Positions 1-11,470 of a stretch of DNA of 64,000 bases are shown here, piece by piece. The notes under the pieces are model-generated. The model searched no databases, was not told the origin of the DNA, and saw only the letters and a program-made list of their open reading frames with translations. The stretch lies in assembly GCA_949361645.1 (NCBI GenBank), contig OX442422.1, positions 3,003,563-3,067,562 on the forward strand, given 5' to 3'. Source of the stretch: Spongilla lacustris. Its lineage: Eukaryota; Porifera; Demospongiae; Spongillida; Spongillidae. Positions within the stretch are counted from its first letter, which is position 1. Each line of letters begins with the position of its first letter. The position numbers and the translations under genes are program-made.

Positions 1-450
1 ATTGTGGTTACTGGATATACAGTTGAACAAACTACGTGCCCATTTTCGCGCTCGATTCGCGCCAATGATTTGGCGTTCCGCTCAATGTATGGGGAGGCGG
101 GGATTATAACATTGGCGCGAATCAAGCGGGAAAACGTGCACGTAGTTTGTTCAACTGTATCTACGTAACGGATGGCATGAAAATTAACGAACAGAACAAA
201 TCGATAGGTATAGGACCTCTCTACCTATAAACCGAATTTGAAGCGAATTGATTACTCCTACCGAAAGTTATGGTGGGTTTGAACCCAGTGGGGTATCGAA
301 CGTTGCAATACTGACACGGAGCAAGTGCAAGACTCCAAAATGTATTGTACCATAGAGAAATGGTGCAGTATGAAGTGTTGAAAATAGGAAGTTGATAGCA
401 TTAACTTTTCGGAAGTTATAGCAAATCAAACGTAATGCATTTTTATTATA
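1..450 (-). mobile_element. Right half of a short foldback element cut by the window edge
   Basis: The first 160 bases form a hairpin: a segment with GTTGAACAAACTACGTGC near base 22 reappears as its reverse complement near base 140, around a loop of about 45 bases. From about 160 to 450 the sequence matches, in reverse orientation, the terminal module also found at 15157, 24263, 35929 and 44871 (shared landmarks GTTCGATACC and GAGTCTTGCACTTGCTCC in the plus sense). The outermost CTGTCCC end is not present, so this terminus is truncated or diverged. The other arm lies outside the window. No coding sequence was seen. Confidence 0.7.
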
Positions 451-759
451 CTTTTTAATAATACACGCTAGGTCCCTTTTCTCCCAAATCAAGACAAAAT
501 ATGTCATAACGTAATACCTTGCGTCATCTTGGGTTATTGCGTACGTTGCAACTAGTTAACTGTTAATTGCAGATGAATTATTAATGATAATACACAATCG
601 TAGCTTTGGAGATGTGGAGGCACAATAAACGGATTGCCCTGCATGATTTCAACTTCTGAAATTCAGGTGTTTTGGTGAGTATACTGTGTGAATTTAGTAT
701 GTGCAGAACAGGCATACATGTATATTCGATGCAGTGAAGGGGGAGGAGATATGGCCTTC
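451..759. other. Non-coding stretch
   Basis: AT-rich unique sequence between the foldback end and the minisatellite. I see no gene, RNA or clear repeat in it. Confidence 0.5.
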
Positions 760-1617
760 TCCCTATACTAGTACTGTGTGGAATTCTCCCTGTACTGTTA
801 GCCTTCTCTCGGACCGTTAATAATTTGCCCGTCTCCTTATACTGTTGGTCTTCTTCCTGTAGTGTTAGACTGGTGGCCTTCTCGCTATACTGTTGGCCTT
901 CTCCCTATACTGTTAGCCTTCTCCCTATATACTGTTGGCCTTCTCCCTATACTGTTGGCCTTCTCCCTATACTGTTGGCCTTCTCCCTATACTGTTGGCC
1001 TTCTCCCTATACTGTTGGCCTTCTCCCTATACTGTTGGCCTTCTCCCTATACTGTTGGCCTTCTTCCCATACTGTTGGCCTTCTCCCTATACTGTTGGCC
1101 TTCTTACTATGCTGGTGGCCTTCTCTTTATAATAAGCTGCGCTTATACTGTAGGCCTGCTCCCTATACTGTTGGCCTTCTCCCTATACTGTTAGCCTTCT
1201 CCCTATACATTGGCCTTCTCCCTATACTGTTAGCCTTCTCCCTATATACTGTTGGCCTTCTCCCTATTCTGTTGGCCTTCTCCCTATACTGTTGGCCTTC
1301 TTCCTATGTTGGTGGCCTTCTCTTTATAATAAGCTGCGCTTATACTGTTGGCCTTTTCCCTATATACTGTTGGCCTTCTCCCTATACTGTTGGTCTTCTC
1401 CCTATACTATTCCTATACAGTTGGCCTTCTCCCTATACTGTTGACCCTTCTCCCTATATGGTTGACCTTATCCCTATATGGTTGGCCGTCTCCCTATGCT
1501 GTTGGCTTTCTCCCTATACTGTTGACTTTCTACCTACATGTGTACTGTCGGCCTTATCCCTATACTATTTCCTATACAGTTGGCCTTCTCCCTATACTAT
1601 TGGCTTTCTCCCTATAT
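760..1617 (+). repeat. 20-bp minisatellite, about 40 units
   Basis: The unit is close to CTGTTGGCCTTCTCCCTATA, with variants that add TA or lose a few bases. The central units (900-1090) are nearly identical; the edges are degenerate. A larger segment containing CTTTATAATAAGCTGCGC occurs twice (about 1123 and 1320), so a higher-order duplication is superimposed. Long open frames run through it only because 20-bp units lacking stops read open in several frames; I do not regard them as genes. A short block of the same unit recurs at 3161..3253. Confidence 0.9.
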
Positions 1618-3160
1618 GAACCACTGAGCATTGTCCATTTGTGTAACATCTCTGTCCCTTTGTTTACCATGTGTATAGCTGACCTGTGGGACACACACAC
1701 CACACACGTGCATGGACACTTCCAGCAAGTCACGCACGCTCAGTTACAGTGTGGACACTCAATGTAGTAGCTCTACTGGTGGCGATGCACATATTCACAA
1801 GTGTCTCCATCATGTGCACACTACACACGCTGATGTAGAGCTGTGTAGTGTGTGCTTCAAACATGAGCACACACACCAATGATGTCCACACATATACCTG
1901 TACACAGTGGTACTTACATGTACATCCACATACATCAGATATAAATAATAATAATTTGGACACAAACGCACACATGCATGCACATGTACACACACACACA
2001 CATGCACACATACACACACAGATTGCTGTACAACCACAACAAGACACAACAATCTACCAGGAGAGAGCTACCATACTACTGGAGGAGCAGAGGATCAATG
2101 AAGACCTACTAACTGCAGTACTACAAACCAAAGTATTTACTGGTCTGGCTACTTCCCCAGTCCTTTGAACACAGTGACGACAGATAGCAGGTGTGTGAAT
2201 GGCTGTTTGGGGGCTATTGTGATGGTGGTTACATGCACTAGAGTACGCATGGTATTTTTGGACATGCTAATTTTTGTTTGCATGCATTGGTGTTGAGAAC
2301 ACTTCCTCACTCCCCTGGAGGGGTGTTGGTGGTGTCATTGGATCACCTCTCCAAATCCCCCAGAAAGGGGGAGGTGTTCTTTGTACACATACAATGCATC
2401 ACTTGGCTGATGGCTCCATCAGAGGTCTTTGAACATGCATGTTAAAGTACTTCTGTTTAAGGGCCTGGAGAGGTACATTAACTTGTACATGTACTCTTTG
2501 TTACATGTACATGTACTATTGCCTATCTTTATAGACACCATCTACTGTTACATAATCCTGTACCTAGTATATGTACCCAGGACTAATTTCAAAAATGGTC
2601 TCATCTGGTGGCTACCAGATACAGGTATAAACCCTAACCCTGACTACCTACACAGAAGTTCAGGTAAATTTAATATTACTACATTTACATCTGAGGCTGT
2701 GCCTTAAAAGGCGACCATGCGCTATATTCATTTAAGTTGCACGCAACATGTTACCTACATATACGTGTGGTAACCTTAACCCTTCTATACATGTATGTAG
2801 CCAAGTCATCGTATGCCCTTCATGCAACTTTTTTGGCAAATGTTCTGTAGGTCACTACATGTACATGTAGTGGTACTTCAAAGATAGGTAGTGATTTTAG
2901 TGCTTGCAAAGCAACCACATCCATTGTGTGGACAAGGAAACCACAAGCCAGCCCTAAGCTACTGGCCTAACAAGGGATAATGGTTCTGGGGCTTTGCTAA
3001 AGCTTCATACATGTACGTTGGCCCATGCCCATTTACTGTTTCCATTAGTTATCGCAAATAGAATAACCTTATGGGCCCACTTCGTACATACATGTATAGA
3101 CACACCTCCCTTGACAACTTACATGTACATGTACATGTACTAACAACTATTATATACTAT
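1618..3160. other. Mostly non-coding stretch with CA/TG-rich patches
   Basis: Contains CA-rich low-complexity DNA (1690-1710, 1860-2020) and many TACATGTA words. The one coding-like piece is at 2022..2168 and is listed separately. Nothing else is recognisable. Confidence 0.5.
2022..2168 (+). CDS. Candidate terminal exon, unrecognised
   Basis: A CA-rich run ends in an acceptor-like ACACACAG at 2021. It is followed by an open frame of about 48 codons ending at a TGA (2166-2168). The predicted peptide is not low-complexity: it contains RATILLEEQRINEDLLTAV, which looks helical and acidic. No upstream exon, polyadenylation signal or family match was recognised. It may equally be a chance open frame after a microsatellite. 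Confidence 0.2.
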   Translation: MAVQPQQDTTIYQERATILLEEQRINEDLLTAVLQTKVFTGLATSPVL

Positions 3161-3253
3161 ACTGTTGGCCTTCTCCCTATACTGTTGGCCTTCTCCCTGT
3201 ACTGTTGGCCTTCTCCCTATATAGTTGGCCTTCTCCCTATACTGTTGGCCTTC
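3161..3253 (+). repeat. Second block of the 20-bp minisatellite
   Basis: About four and a half copies of the CTGTTGGCCTTCTCCCTATA unit, matching the large array at 760..1617 but about 1.5 kb downstream in otherwise unrelated DNA. Same orientation. Confidence 0.85.
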
Positions 3254-3846
<593 letters not shown>

Positions 3847-4920
3847 TGAGCTGAACGTGGGGGAGGAGGCAGGAATAGGCAACATCTGCCAGTATCACTT
3901 ACGGTTTCCAGTCATGCATTTGCTACAGATGTTATATGTACAAGAAGCACACCATTACATGCATGTACTTCCTATAACATCAGGGATTTACCGCACCTAC
4001 CCCCTGGTTTACACCTGGCATGTCACTTGCTGTTCTGTCAATTAATCCAGGGTTCACAAACATGCCATTTAACTGTACATACATGTATGAAGGGAAGACT
4101 TCCTACAATAATACTGCAGCAATGTAAATAGAACATCATAACACAAACTTTCATGAATCCCTCAATTGTATTTAGCCAGTCAGACACTCAATGTTTTGGC
4201 ATATACAAACTGCCACCACAACCTGTACAAAAAAAAAACAAATAATACTTTCTCTTTTCCTCCTCCCTTTAATTTCCTTACCTCCCCTTCCGTCTCCCTC
4301 CCTCCTCATCCCATCAATTTTCTTACCTCCCCCTCCCTCCCATCATTCTTGCTCCTCCTCTCTCCTTTCCTCACCTTATCTCCATTCACCCCGCTGGCCC
4401 CGGCTCTCATCTTATAGCGCATGTCAAATGAAGTACTGTCCGGCTGAAAGGATGTGTGTGAAAGGAAAAAGGTAAGCTAGCTGGGTTTGTTTTTTAAAAA
4501 ACCAAAATAAAACTGAATAATACCATGCTTTCCAGAATGGAAGAATAGTTTATCTAGTGTTTTAAAGTGGTTAAGAAGACACTTATATTGGGTTGAAGAA
4601 AAGGACGTAAGTTAACCTGTTCTCTTCTACAGTATGCAATATGTGTGTTCAGGTGTATTCTAGTAATCACTGCATTTTTATTTCAGGGAGTTCAAGTGTC
4701 AGCTTAAATTGATTTTTCACATACAACGCTCACTAGCTGCAGGAACAATCAGAAGGAACAGTGTGCATGGATGTCACTATGGATGTAATATAGCGTTGCT
4801 GTTGTGTTAACTTAACTGCAGGTGTCACAACTAAGCACTGTTGTACATGTACATGTGATCATGTTTCAAAAGATTCAACCACATGCAATGGCGTCCTAGG
4901 CTGGTTTGTTTCTCAGACAC
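3847..4920. other. Non-coding stretch with a polypyrimidine tract
   Basis: Unique DNA. From about 4256 to 4395 the plus strand is almost pure pyrimidine with partial duplications of a CTCCCTCC-rich segment, a potential triplex-forming tract. An A run lies near 4231. No gene seen. Confidence 0.5.
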
Positions 4921-4951
4921 TCGATACCTCAGGATGCACTCGGATAGCTCA
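4921..4951 (+). repeat. 31-bp direct repeat, copy 1
   Basis: The segment TCGATACCTCAGGATGCACT plus the next 11 bases is identical to 6990..7020. The two copies bracket the gypsy remnants. The copy at 6990 sits just upstream of the gag remnant when read on the minus strand, where an LTR end would lie, so both may be relics of LTR edges. That is inference only. Confidence 0.6.
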
Positions 4952-5059
4952 CAACATCAACAATCATTCAATCATTATACTGAATCATACACGTAATCAC
5001 ATACACACACATGATCCTTTATATCTCTAATCACTGAATGTTTCTGGACATCACAGTTC

Positions 5060-5505
5060 CTCCCCATTTCACACTGGTGACAGACCACCATCCCTTTGTG
5101 TCCATTCTCAACCCGGAAAAGGGATTACCAGCAGTGACGGCAGCACGGTTGCATTGGTATATGCGGTAGGCTAGCCCTTTCTTGATATCAGGTACAAGAG
5201 TACCACTCAGCACACAAATGCTGATGCACTTTCACATCTCCCAGTGGTGGCCGACATGCAGATGGCACAAATGGACGAGGAGGAAGGAGGGACATTCCCA
5301 ACTACAAACCCTCCCGGTCACAGTGGCAGAATTACGAAGAACAACGACAATTAAGGGACCTGAGCTGGTGTTAGCAAGGGTGTTTCAGCCTATTCAGGAG
5401 GGATGGCCACCCAAAACTACAGAAGAGGTTAAAGCCATGCTTTTGAGTAGAGACATGAATTATACAGCAGTACAATCCTGTGAAAGGGTACAGGGAGTAG
5501 TATAG
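5060..5505 (+). pseudogene. Ty3/gypsy pol fragment: RNase H end and integrase linker
   Basis: Three consecutive pieces read as the C-terminal RNase H region and the RNase H-integrase linker of a Ty3/gypsy polyprotein. The first (from 5065) contains HFTLVTDHHPFVSILNPEKG and then AARLHW, ending at a TAG. The second, in another frame, contains TTQHTNADALSHLP, the conserved NADALSRLP landmark. The third returns to the first frame with LPVTVAELRR and then RVFQPIQEGWPP, typical of the linker before the integrase zinc finger. So there are at least two frameshifts and one stop, and the zinc finger and catalytic core are missing. The sequence then runs straight into the 18-bp minisatellite. It has the opposite orientation to the gag remnant downstream, so the two are probably from different insertions or an inverted one. 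Confidence 0.8.
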
Positions 5506-5516
5506 GCCTGTATACC

Positions 5517-6060
5517 ACTGTACATGGAGGGGTACAGGCCTGCTCAGGGATACAGGCCTGCTCAGGGATACAGGCCTGTACAGGGGTACAGGCCTGCTCA
5601 GGGATACAGGCCTGCTCAGGGATACAGGCCTGCTCAGGGATACAGGCCTGTACAGGGGTACAGGCATGTTCAAGGAGGGGTACAGGCCTGTACAGGGAGG
5701 GGTACAGGATACAAGCCTGGACAAGGGTACAGGCCCTGTTTAGGGAGGGGTACAAAGGGTACAACCCTGTATGGGGGGGGGGGAGGGGGGGTGTACAGGC
5801 CTGCACAGGGGTACAGGCTTGTACAGGGGTGCAGGCCTGTACAGGGAGGGGTACATGGGTACAAGCCTGGACAGGGGTACAGACCTGTAAGCCTGTACTG
5901 TGGGGGGGGGGATGTACAGGACTGTACAGGGGTACAGGCTTGTACAGGGGTGCAGGCCTGTACAAGGGTAACAGCGTGTACAGGGAGGGGTAGGGGCCTG
6001 TACAGGGAGGGGTAGTGGCCTGTACAGTGGTACAGGCCTATAAAATTGTACAGGCCTGTA
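5517..6060 (+). repeat. 18-bp minisatellite (TACAGGCCTG family)
   Basis: Units alternate between GCTCAGGGATACAGGCCT and GTACAGGGGTACAGGCCT, with longer variants carrying GGGAGG and G runs toward the 3' side (5770-5790, 5901-5910). Because 18 is a multiple of three, the array is open in several frames and yields repeating GYRPAQ or PVQACT peptides. No start context, splice signal or flanking gene supports expression. It begins directly where the gypsy integrase linker breaks off. Confidence 0.9.
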
Positions 6061-6227
6061 CAATTTCGGGTACAACCAATTGTATTGATACATAGCAGTT
6101 GTTCATTCATGATGAACTTCACATACATATAGGTTTACCCATTGTCCTCTGTTTCATTCCATTTCTCTTGTCTTCTGCTAGGCCATGTAGTGATCCCCAT
6201 TACAGTCTGTCCCATTCTTCTTTGCTT

Positions 6228-6955
6228 TCATCGTCCCCCTTTAGTTCCTTCACAGAGTGGTCTCTTGTGGGTACACCCTTTCCAACACAGTGTTCCTTCT
6301 GCCCTTTTCTTTGCACAACACGCCTTCTCAATGTGCCCCCATTTCCTGCAAAATCTGCAAACTTTGTTTCTGAACCTACACTGTTGAGTATCATGCGCTC
6401 CTCCACACCTGTTGCAAGCCCATAGGCCTGACGGTCTCCCCCTTCTTGGTGGTGCTGCCACTTGATGTACTTCAGTCTTGTTCCTGTTTTGTGACACTCT
6501 GCAACTGTTCTTTGCGTCTTTAGTCTCCCTTTCCGCTATTTCCGCTGTCCCCAGCACCTTGCCAAAAGTGAGGTCTTCTGTACCCCCTCGTCGCACCAAA
6601 CGCACAGGTTCTGCAAACTTGCTGCATACCACATATCACACTTTCTCCCTCTTTTTGTCCCGTTTGTGGAAGCGGAACCGTACGTTCTGCGATGACTAGG
6701 GGTTTCGGCGCTACGTGTGTCCAGAGATAATGTATATATTATCTCTGGTTAAGGCTGCGACCAGTTGCACGTACGTTCGGTCTTTCAATTTCTGGGGTGC
6801 TACGAGCGCTCGGAGCAGGCCAAATGTAATACAGGCGAGGAAAGCGTCCTTTTTCTGTTCGGTTTCCACCTTATTTGCCAGGAAGAAATGTTCTAGCCGC
6901 TCGACGTATTAACTCAACCAGTCTTCCGTTGACGCGTCATACTCCCCTTAGCTAT
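6228..6955 (-). pseudogene. Ty3/gypsy gag remnant: capsid and two zinc knuckles
   Basis: Reading the minus strand from about 6955, an EYDASTEDW segment is followed after a stop by YVERLEHFFLANK and KDAFLACITFGLLRAL. This is the start of the capsid-like domain of invertebrate Ty3/gypsy Gag. A 28-base palindrome (6720-6747) interrupts the frame, after which APKPLVIAE continues. A further shift leads to a 134-codon open frame (6632..6228) ending in two zinc knuckles: CNRCGGAHDTQQC and CRFCRKWGHIEKAC, the second a perfect CX2CX4HX4C. Family knowledge: these knuckles bind RNA in the Gag particle. Stops and frameshifts make this a dead copy; the protease and RT that should follow are absent. Confidence 0.85.
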
Positions 6956-6989
6956 CTCATGCACCCTCGTTGCCACTGACTGTTGAGTC

Positions 6990-7020
6990 TCGATACCTCA
7001 GGATGCACTCGGATAGCTCA
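6990..7020 (+). repeat. 31-bp direct repeat, copy 2
   Basis: Identical to 4921..4951 and in the same orientation. On the minus strand it lies about 40 bases before the first recognisable gag codons. Confidence 0.6.
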
Positions 7021-7914
7021 GATCCAGCTACAGCTACGTGTAGGCCTACATCTCTTGTCTGAGCACTAATCTGATATGATATCATTCTCATTTCAATACA
7101 TCGATCTGTCTACTCCGCGGTGTAGAAAACACAGACTCGAAGCTTTCAGTATTCCAACCATGGCATGTACTAGTAGTTACCCCCGGCACGGGGCGGCACC
7201 TGGCCCACCACGCCCTCTGCTCGACTCCAGCTTTGCAAAATGCATGTCCTAGCTAGCTATAGCTAACTGGTCTCATTTTATTAACTATGGAATATCCTTG
7301 ATTTTACTAAATATCTATGGCAACACATAGAAACGCCATTTAAAAATGGCGCCTTATTGCACCAAAACTGATTTACTATTTTTAAAAATGGTCCCCAAAT
7401 TTTTCACGACAACATCCACTTTTTTTTTCATATATTATATTATTTGGATAGTTGTAGAATTGTTTCAGAGGGTGGCAAAAGTTCTAACCCCCTCTGCTCA
7501 TTAGTTATAACTAATGGAATATCTTAATTAGCATGATTTTTTTTCCATTTTCTGTACAAGTCTATGGAATATCATATTTTCAGAAATGGTCCCAGAATTT
7601 TGGACGATACAAGGTATAAAATTACATTTAAGCATCATGTAGAGTAGTATTAGAGGGTGGCAAAGTTGCAGGTCCGTTAGTTAAGTAAATAATGATCAAT
7701 TAGTAAAAACGCCATACATTCTCTATGGAACGTACCGCGGAATGAAATCCAAAAATTTACAAACCGCAACTTTCGTGACCGAAGCCCGAAACTATTTGCT
7801 CATCTAACCGCACGGTGCAAATACTATTCTTGTAGTGCAATTTTTAATTGTACATATAAATAAAGCACTAAAACTAGCATAGTTTTAATGCTTTAATACT
7901 TAGATAGTATCAAA
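7021..7914. other. Non-coding stretch
   Basis: AT-rich DNA containing loosely repeated phrases such as CTATGGAATATC (about 7286 and 7563) and 'gagggtggcaaa' (about 7469 and 7653). These suggest an old internal duplication of roughly 180-280 bases. No gene recognised. Confidence 0.4.
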
Positions 7915-8038
7915 AGCTTCCGCGCTCGGGACGGGGGCCTGTTCCCCTCCCGCACCCACCCCCCTTTTGGGGATCCACGCCCACTTTCTTATTACTTTTA
8001 TTAACCCCCCCCACCCCCCATTCCTGTATCCGCCCCTG
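7915..8038 (-). mobile_element. hAT-like MITE end, C-rich
   Basis: Read on the minus strand, this begins CAGGGGCGGATACAGG at 8038 and continues through a G-rich run and GGGCGTGGATCCCC. This closely resembles the end of the element at 9437 (CAGGGGCGGATCCAGG), in a style common to hAT-type terminal repeats. The other end was not found. Confidence 0.5.
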
Positions 8039-9436
8039 GAACCGTAACAGAGCCTATGAGGTTGTAATGAAAATGCCTTTAAAAAGGTATCCTTTGCATG
8101 TGAGGTGCTAATTACTGCTAAACGATCTAGTCCTCGGTTTCCCAGATAAAAAGGTTGGTCTCGTTTTTTAATGACATACATAATAATGATTAAATTCATG
8201 TGACGCTACAAAGCAAAATGCACGTACAAAAAAGCGGCATACTTGTCGCGTGACACTCAAATCTAGTGGTTCACCGAAGGCATTGTTAAGACTACTCGTC
8301 GCGGTGGTGAGTGATAAGGAGTTGCATCTATGATATTAGCATGTGTTCATGCATGCATGCATGTCCATGCACTTATGGTAGACGTTTGTGTCTTAAAGTG
8401 CGGTCGCCCTTCTCAGGCTATGGCGCCCCCTCTCCCAACCTCCAATCGCTAAAACTATCGCCAATTACTACAATGCAAAGAGATTACAACATGCATGCGG
8501 AGCGCTCGCAAGCAACAATCCAGAGTCGTATAAATAAACAACGCCCCTTTGTGGCGCCCCTCGTTTGCTTGGCCCCTCCCCTCGGAAGATGCTGGGGCCG
8601 CCTCTGACTGGGGACTGAAAACGAGCCCAAATAACACCAATGCAATGCTCTGTGGTTGATACGAGCGGCTCCCTTACTCTAATATCCATATGGTATTGCC
8701 ATATTACAGCCATATAGAACCAATTAACTGACGCAGTTGCAGCGTCACGAGGTACAGATGCATGCATGGTGTCTTTCGTCGGAATGTATATACGCGACAA
8801 TATATTCCTATATACATCAGTATTGGAGCATTCGTTGAGACCAAACGGTGTAGGCCAACACATTGACAAATCCATTTATATTACAGTCCTCTAGAGGTAC
8901 ATGTACCGGTTCTGCCACAACAAATTTATCTTTCAAGCCGTTTTAAAAATAGTATGCGTATTCTATACTGACGTATAGCCACATGCACCCTCGCGCTTTA
9001 CGGAGGATAGCATTGTACGAGAATAGCGCCTGAAATCTAAATGACGATTACATGTCCACTTACAGTTATGGAGAGATCCCATGCCCAGCCGAGCTATGTT
9101 GTTAACAAAATTCACGGTATGCTGCCACTGAATATAAATGATTGCATTCCGCGCACCATCTTAGGCAATAGTCGATTGTTTGTTCGTTTGCTCGTTTGGC
9201 AGCAATAGAACTAAGCCTTGCCCCCAACAAATCGATCTTCCGATACCCTACGCACATGCACTTTTTCACGCTGGTCGAATGATTTCAAAAGTGATCATGC
9301 ATGATGCGTTCGTACTAAGTGCAATTTTTTACTCCGATGGGGATCGGTGTTAATATAAACATAATTGCGATACATTAATTCGACCATACATGTACATGCC
9401 GGGCCATTGCCGGCTCTAAGCCAACAGCCAAAGTTT

Positions 9437-10198
9437 CAGGGGCGGATCCAGGATTTCGGGAAGGGGGGGTCTAATAACTATATTCACAAGCGGGGGTGGG
9501 TACGGAGGGGGCGTGCCCTCTCCAGTGACAGGCAGGGGGTTCTGGGGGAACGCTGATAGTTCCCCCAGTGGGGCCTGGGGCGAAACCCCAGCCGCTTTTC
9601 TTACTTTTGCGTTTATTCAGCATGAAAATACACATACTTTTGACAGTGATATCAACTAAATATTGATAACTACCAACGATTAATAGAAGCCTGCGTGGAT
9701 AGCGACGAGGAAACTCACTGCTCAGCAATTAAATTGGTAACTCAAAGCCATAGTGACCTGGTCTAAACGACATACACGTTTACCTCATATTAGTATTATA
9801 TACCTATTTGACAGTATTTATTTAACTACCTGTTTTCCTGAGGAAAAGAACCTGAGATCCCATCCAATTCATGTCTTTACTTCCTATTCATATCATTTGA
9901 TCGCGCGGTAATACTAACGAACAGTAACAGGCCTACTAAATTAACCACGCATGCAAAATTAATTTTGGTTACTTGGTCTTGGAGGGTTTTGGCTTTAGAC
10001 CCACCCCCAACCCTCGAGCTAGCGCTCTCTGAAAACTTTGGATGAATGTAACGCTAACTCGCGAATTTACTCGCGTTCTACTCGTTGAACGCTTCGTTTT
10101 CGAACGCGTCAATCATTTATTCATACGTTTATTTATTCATAACTGGTCGGGCCGATGGGGGGGGGGGGGGAGGGGGGGGGGGTCTTTAGACCCATTAG

Positions 10199-10243
<45 letters not shown>

Positions 10244-10254
10244 ATCCGCCACTG
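9437..10254 (+). mobile_element. hAT-like non-autonomous element inserted in copy 1
   Basis: The left end is CAGGGGCGGATCCAGG and the right end is CCGGATCCGCCACTG, near-perfect terminal inverted repeats. The flanks are CAAAGTTT on the left and CAAAGCCC on the right, a decayed 8-bp target duplication as expected for hAT elements. The sister copy lacks the insertion and reads straight through (about 61886-61893, CAAAGCTG), which confirms the boundaries. The interior has G- and C-runs and a segment of GGGGGTTCTGGGGGAACGC type, but no transposase. Confidence 0.7.
10200..10241 (+). repeat. 42-base poly-C run
   Basis: An uninterrupted run of 42 C residues just inside the right end of the hAT-like element. 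It is preceded by G runs at 10157-10180 that could pair with it. Confidence 0.9.
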
Positions 10255-10805
10255 CAAAGCCCATTGTTTTGTAGCGCGACCTACCCGGCCAGTGGCCAGG
10301 ACTCTATAATTTGTCATCTCGCTTTTATTCCTTTTATCGGTTGGCTCTTCTCTTTTGTTCATGGTAATACAACTTCACTTACAAATACGATTATTTACAT
10401 GTGGTGTACATACCATTCATGCATAAGTTTCCAATTATATTCAGCGGTGCAGAAATAGACTTTGCATGGCCTTCTAATAAATGAGTTGACTGATGAATTT
10501 GCGACGGCAAACACTCAAACGTATCCCCGCTTTGTGATCGTCCTGCATTGGCGCCGGCCCCAAGTGTTGTCAGAAGCAATCAGAGCCATTTTAGACACCC
10601 CACAGTGACTAGACATGGGTATGTTGCCTAAATGTGTCCTAACCACTTATATAAGCGAGCTGGATAGAAGTTGACAGTTGTGGTCAGATGGTAAGGATTA
10701 AGGAACGGCAACTTTGGCAAAAAGCTAAAGAGTCAGCATTGCAGCCCGGAGTACAAAGATCTCGTAAGCCAAGCTGAACCATTTCACATCAGCTAGGATG
10801 CGGAG

Positions 10806-11470
10806 TCATTGAGGATCAATGGGGCTATAAGTTGTGACGAACATGCATGCAAGGTTTGTTTCACAAGGCTTACCTCTGGTTTGGCTCCAGTTTCTGAAGC
10901 CACATGCATGGGTTGAAAGCCGGCTAAACATCCTTTTGTTCCCCCCCCCCCCCCCTCCCTTCCCCCCCCCCCCCCCCCCCCCCCCCCCATTGCTCCACCT
11001 TCTGTAGACCAACACAAAAGCCCACCAGATAAAGATATTGAAATCTTCAATTGTCTGCATTGTTCTTCCAAGGCCAGTGTTTGTGGGCCCTTCAATGTTG
11101 AGAGTGCAAATCTTATAGATGTAACATGCAGCCTTCTCCAACAACTCATTTTTTTCCTCTTGCCGCAAAAGAGGCTTCTACCAGCTCTCTATCTTGCTCA
11201 GTGGTGGAAACCTGGTTGCCCTGATGAAGGTGGTAACTGGGATGTAGGGCGCATTGCGATTGGAGAATATCACGGGTAAGTGTCTCTGTAGTGTGACCTA
11301 GATCAAGGCCAGCCAGTTTTTTCCGGCATCATCACGAGTATGGAGGTTCGTGTTCTGGTGGGTCAGAGAAGATTGTGCACAGGCTTTGCTCACTAGTTTT
11401 GCATTGAGATTTGCTGGGACAATGGAGATTTTGTGGCTTCGTAGATAGACATGCATGCACAATACGTTCA
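10806..11470 (-). pseudogene. Coding-like remnants of the dispersed repeat, unrecognised
   Basis: On the minus strand two segments look like decayed protein. One (about 11470-11298) contains LRSHKISIVPANLNAKLVSK and then ACAQSSLTHQN. The other (11168-10980) contains EEKNELLEKAACYIYKICT and then MQTIEDFNIFIWWAFVLVYR. Equivalent peptides with substitutions are found in the sister copy (63580-62943), so the reading was probably coding in the ancestor. The poly-C expansion destroys the frame after 10988. I do not recognise the family. Confidence 0.35.

Noticed and set aside
825..1767. 264- and 139-codon frames in the 20-bp minisatellite
   Set aside because: Pure products of the repeat, open in several frames at once.
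5524..6015. 163-codon GYRPAQ-repeat frame as a structural protein gene
   Set aside because: The 18-bp unit keeps several frames open on both strands, the array starts inside a dead retrotransposon and there are no gene signals.
10042..10458. 138-codon frame with a long proline run
   Set aside because: The proline run is the 42-base poly-C inside the hAT-like element.
10793..11168. Glycine-rich protein on the minus strand
   Set aside because: The glycine run is a poly-C tract expansion; the sister copy at 63080 lacks it.
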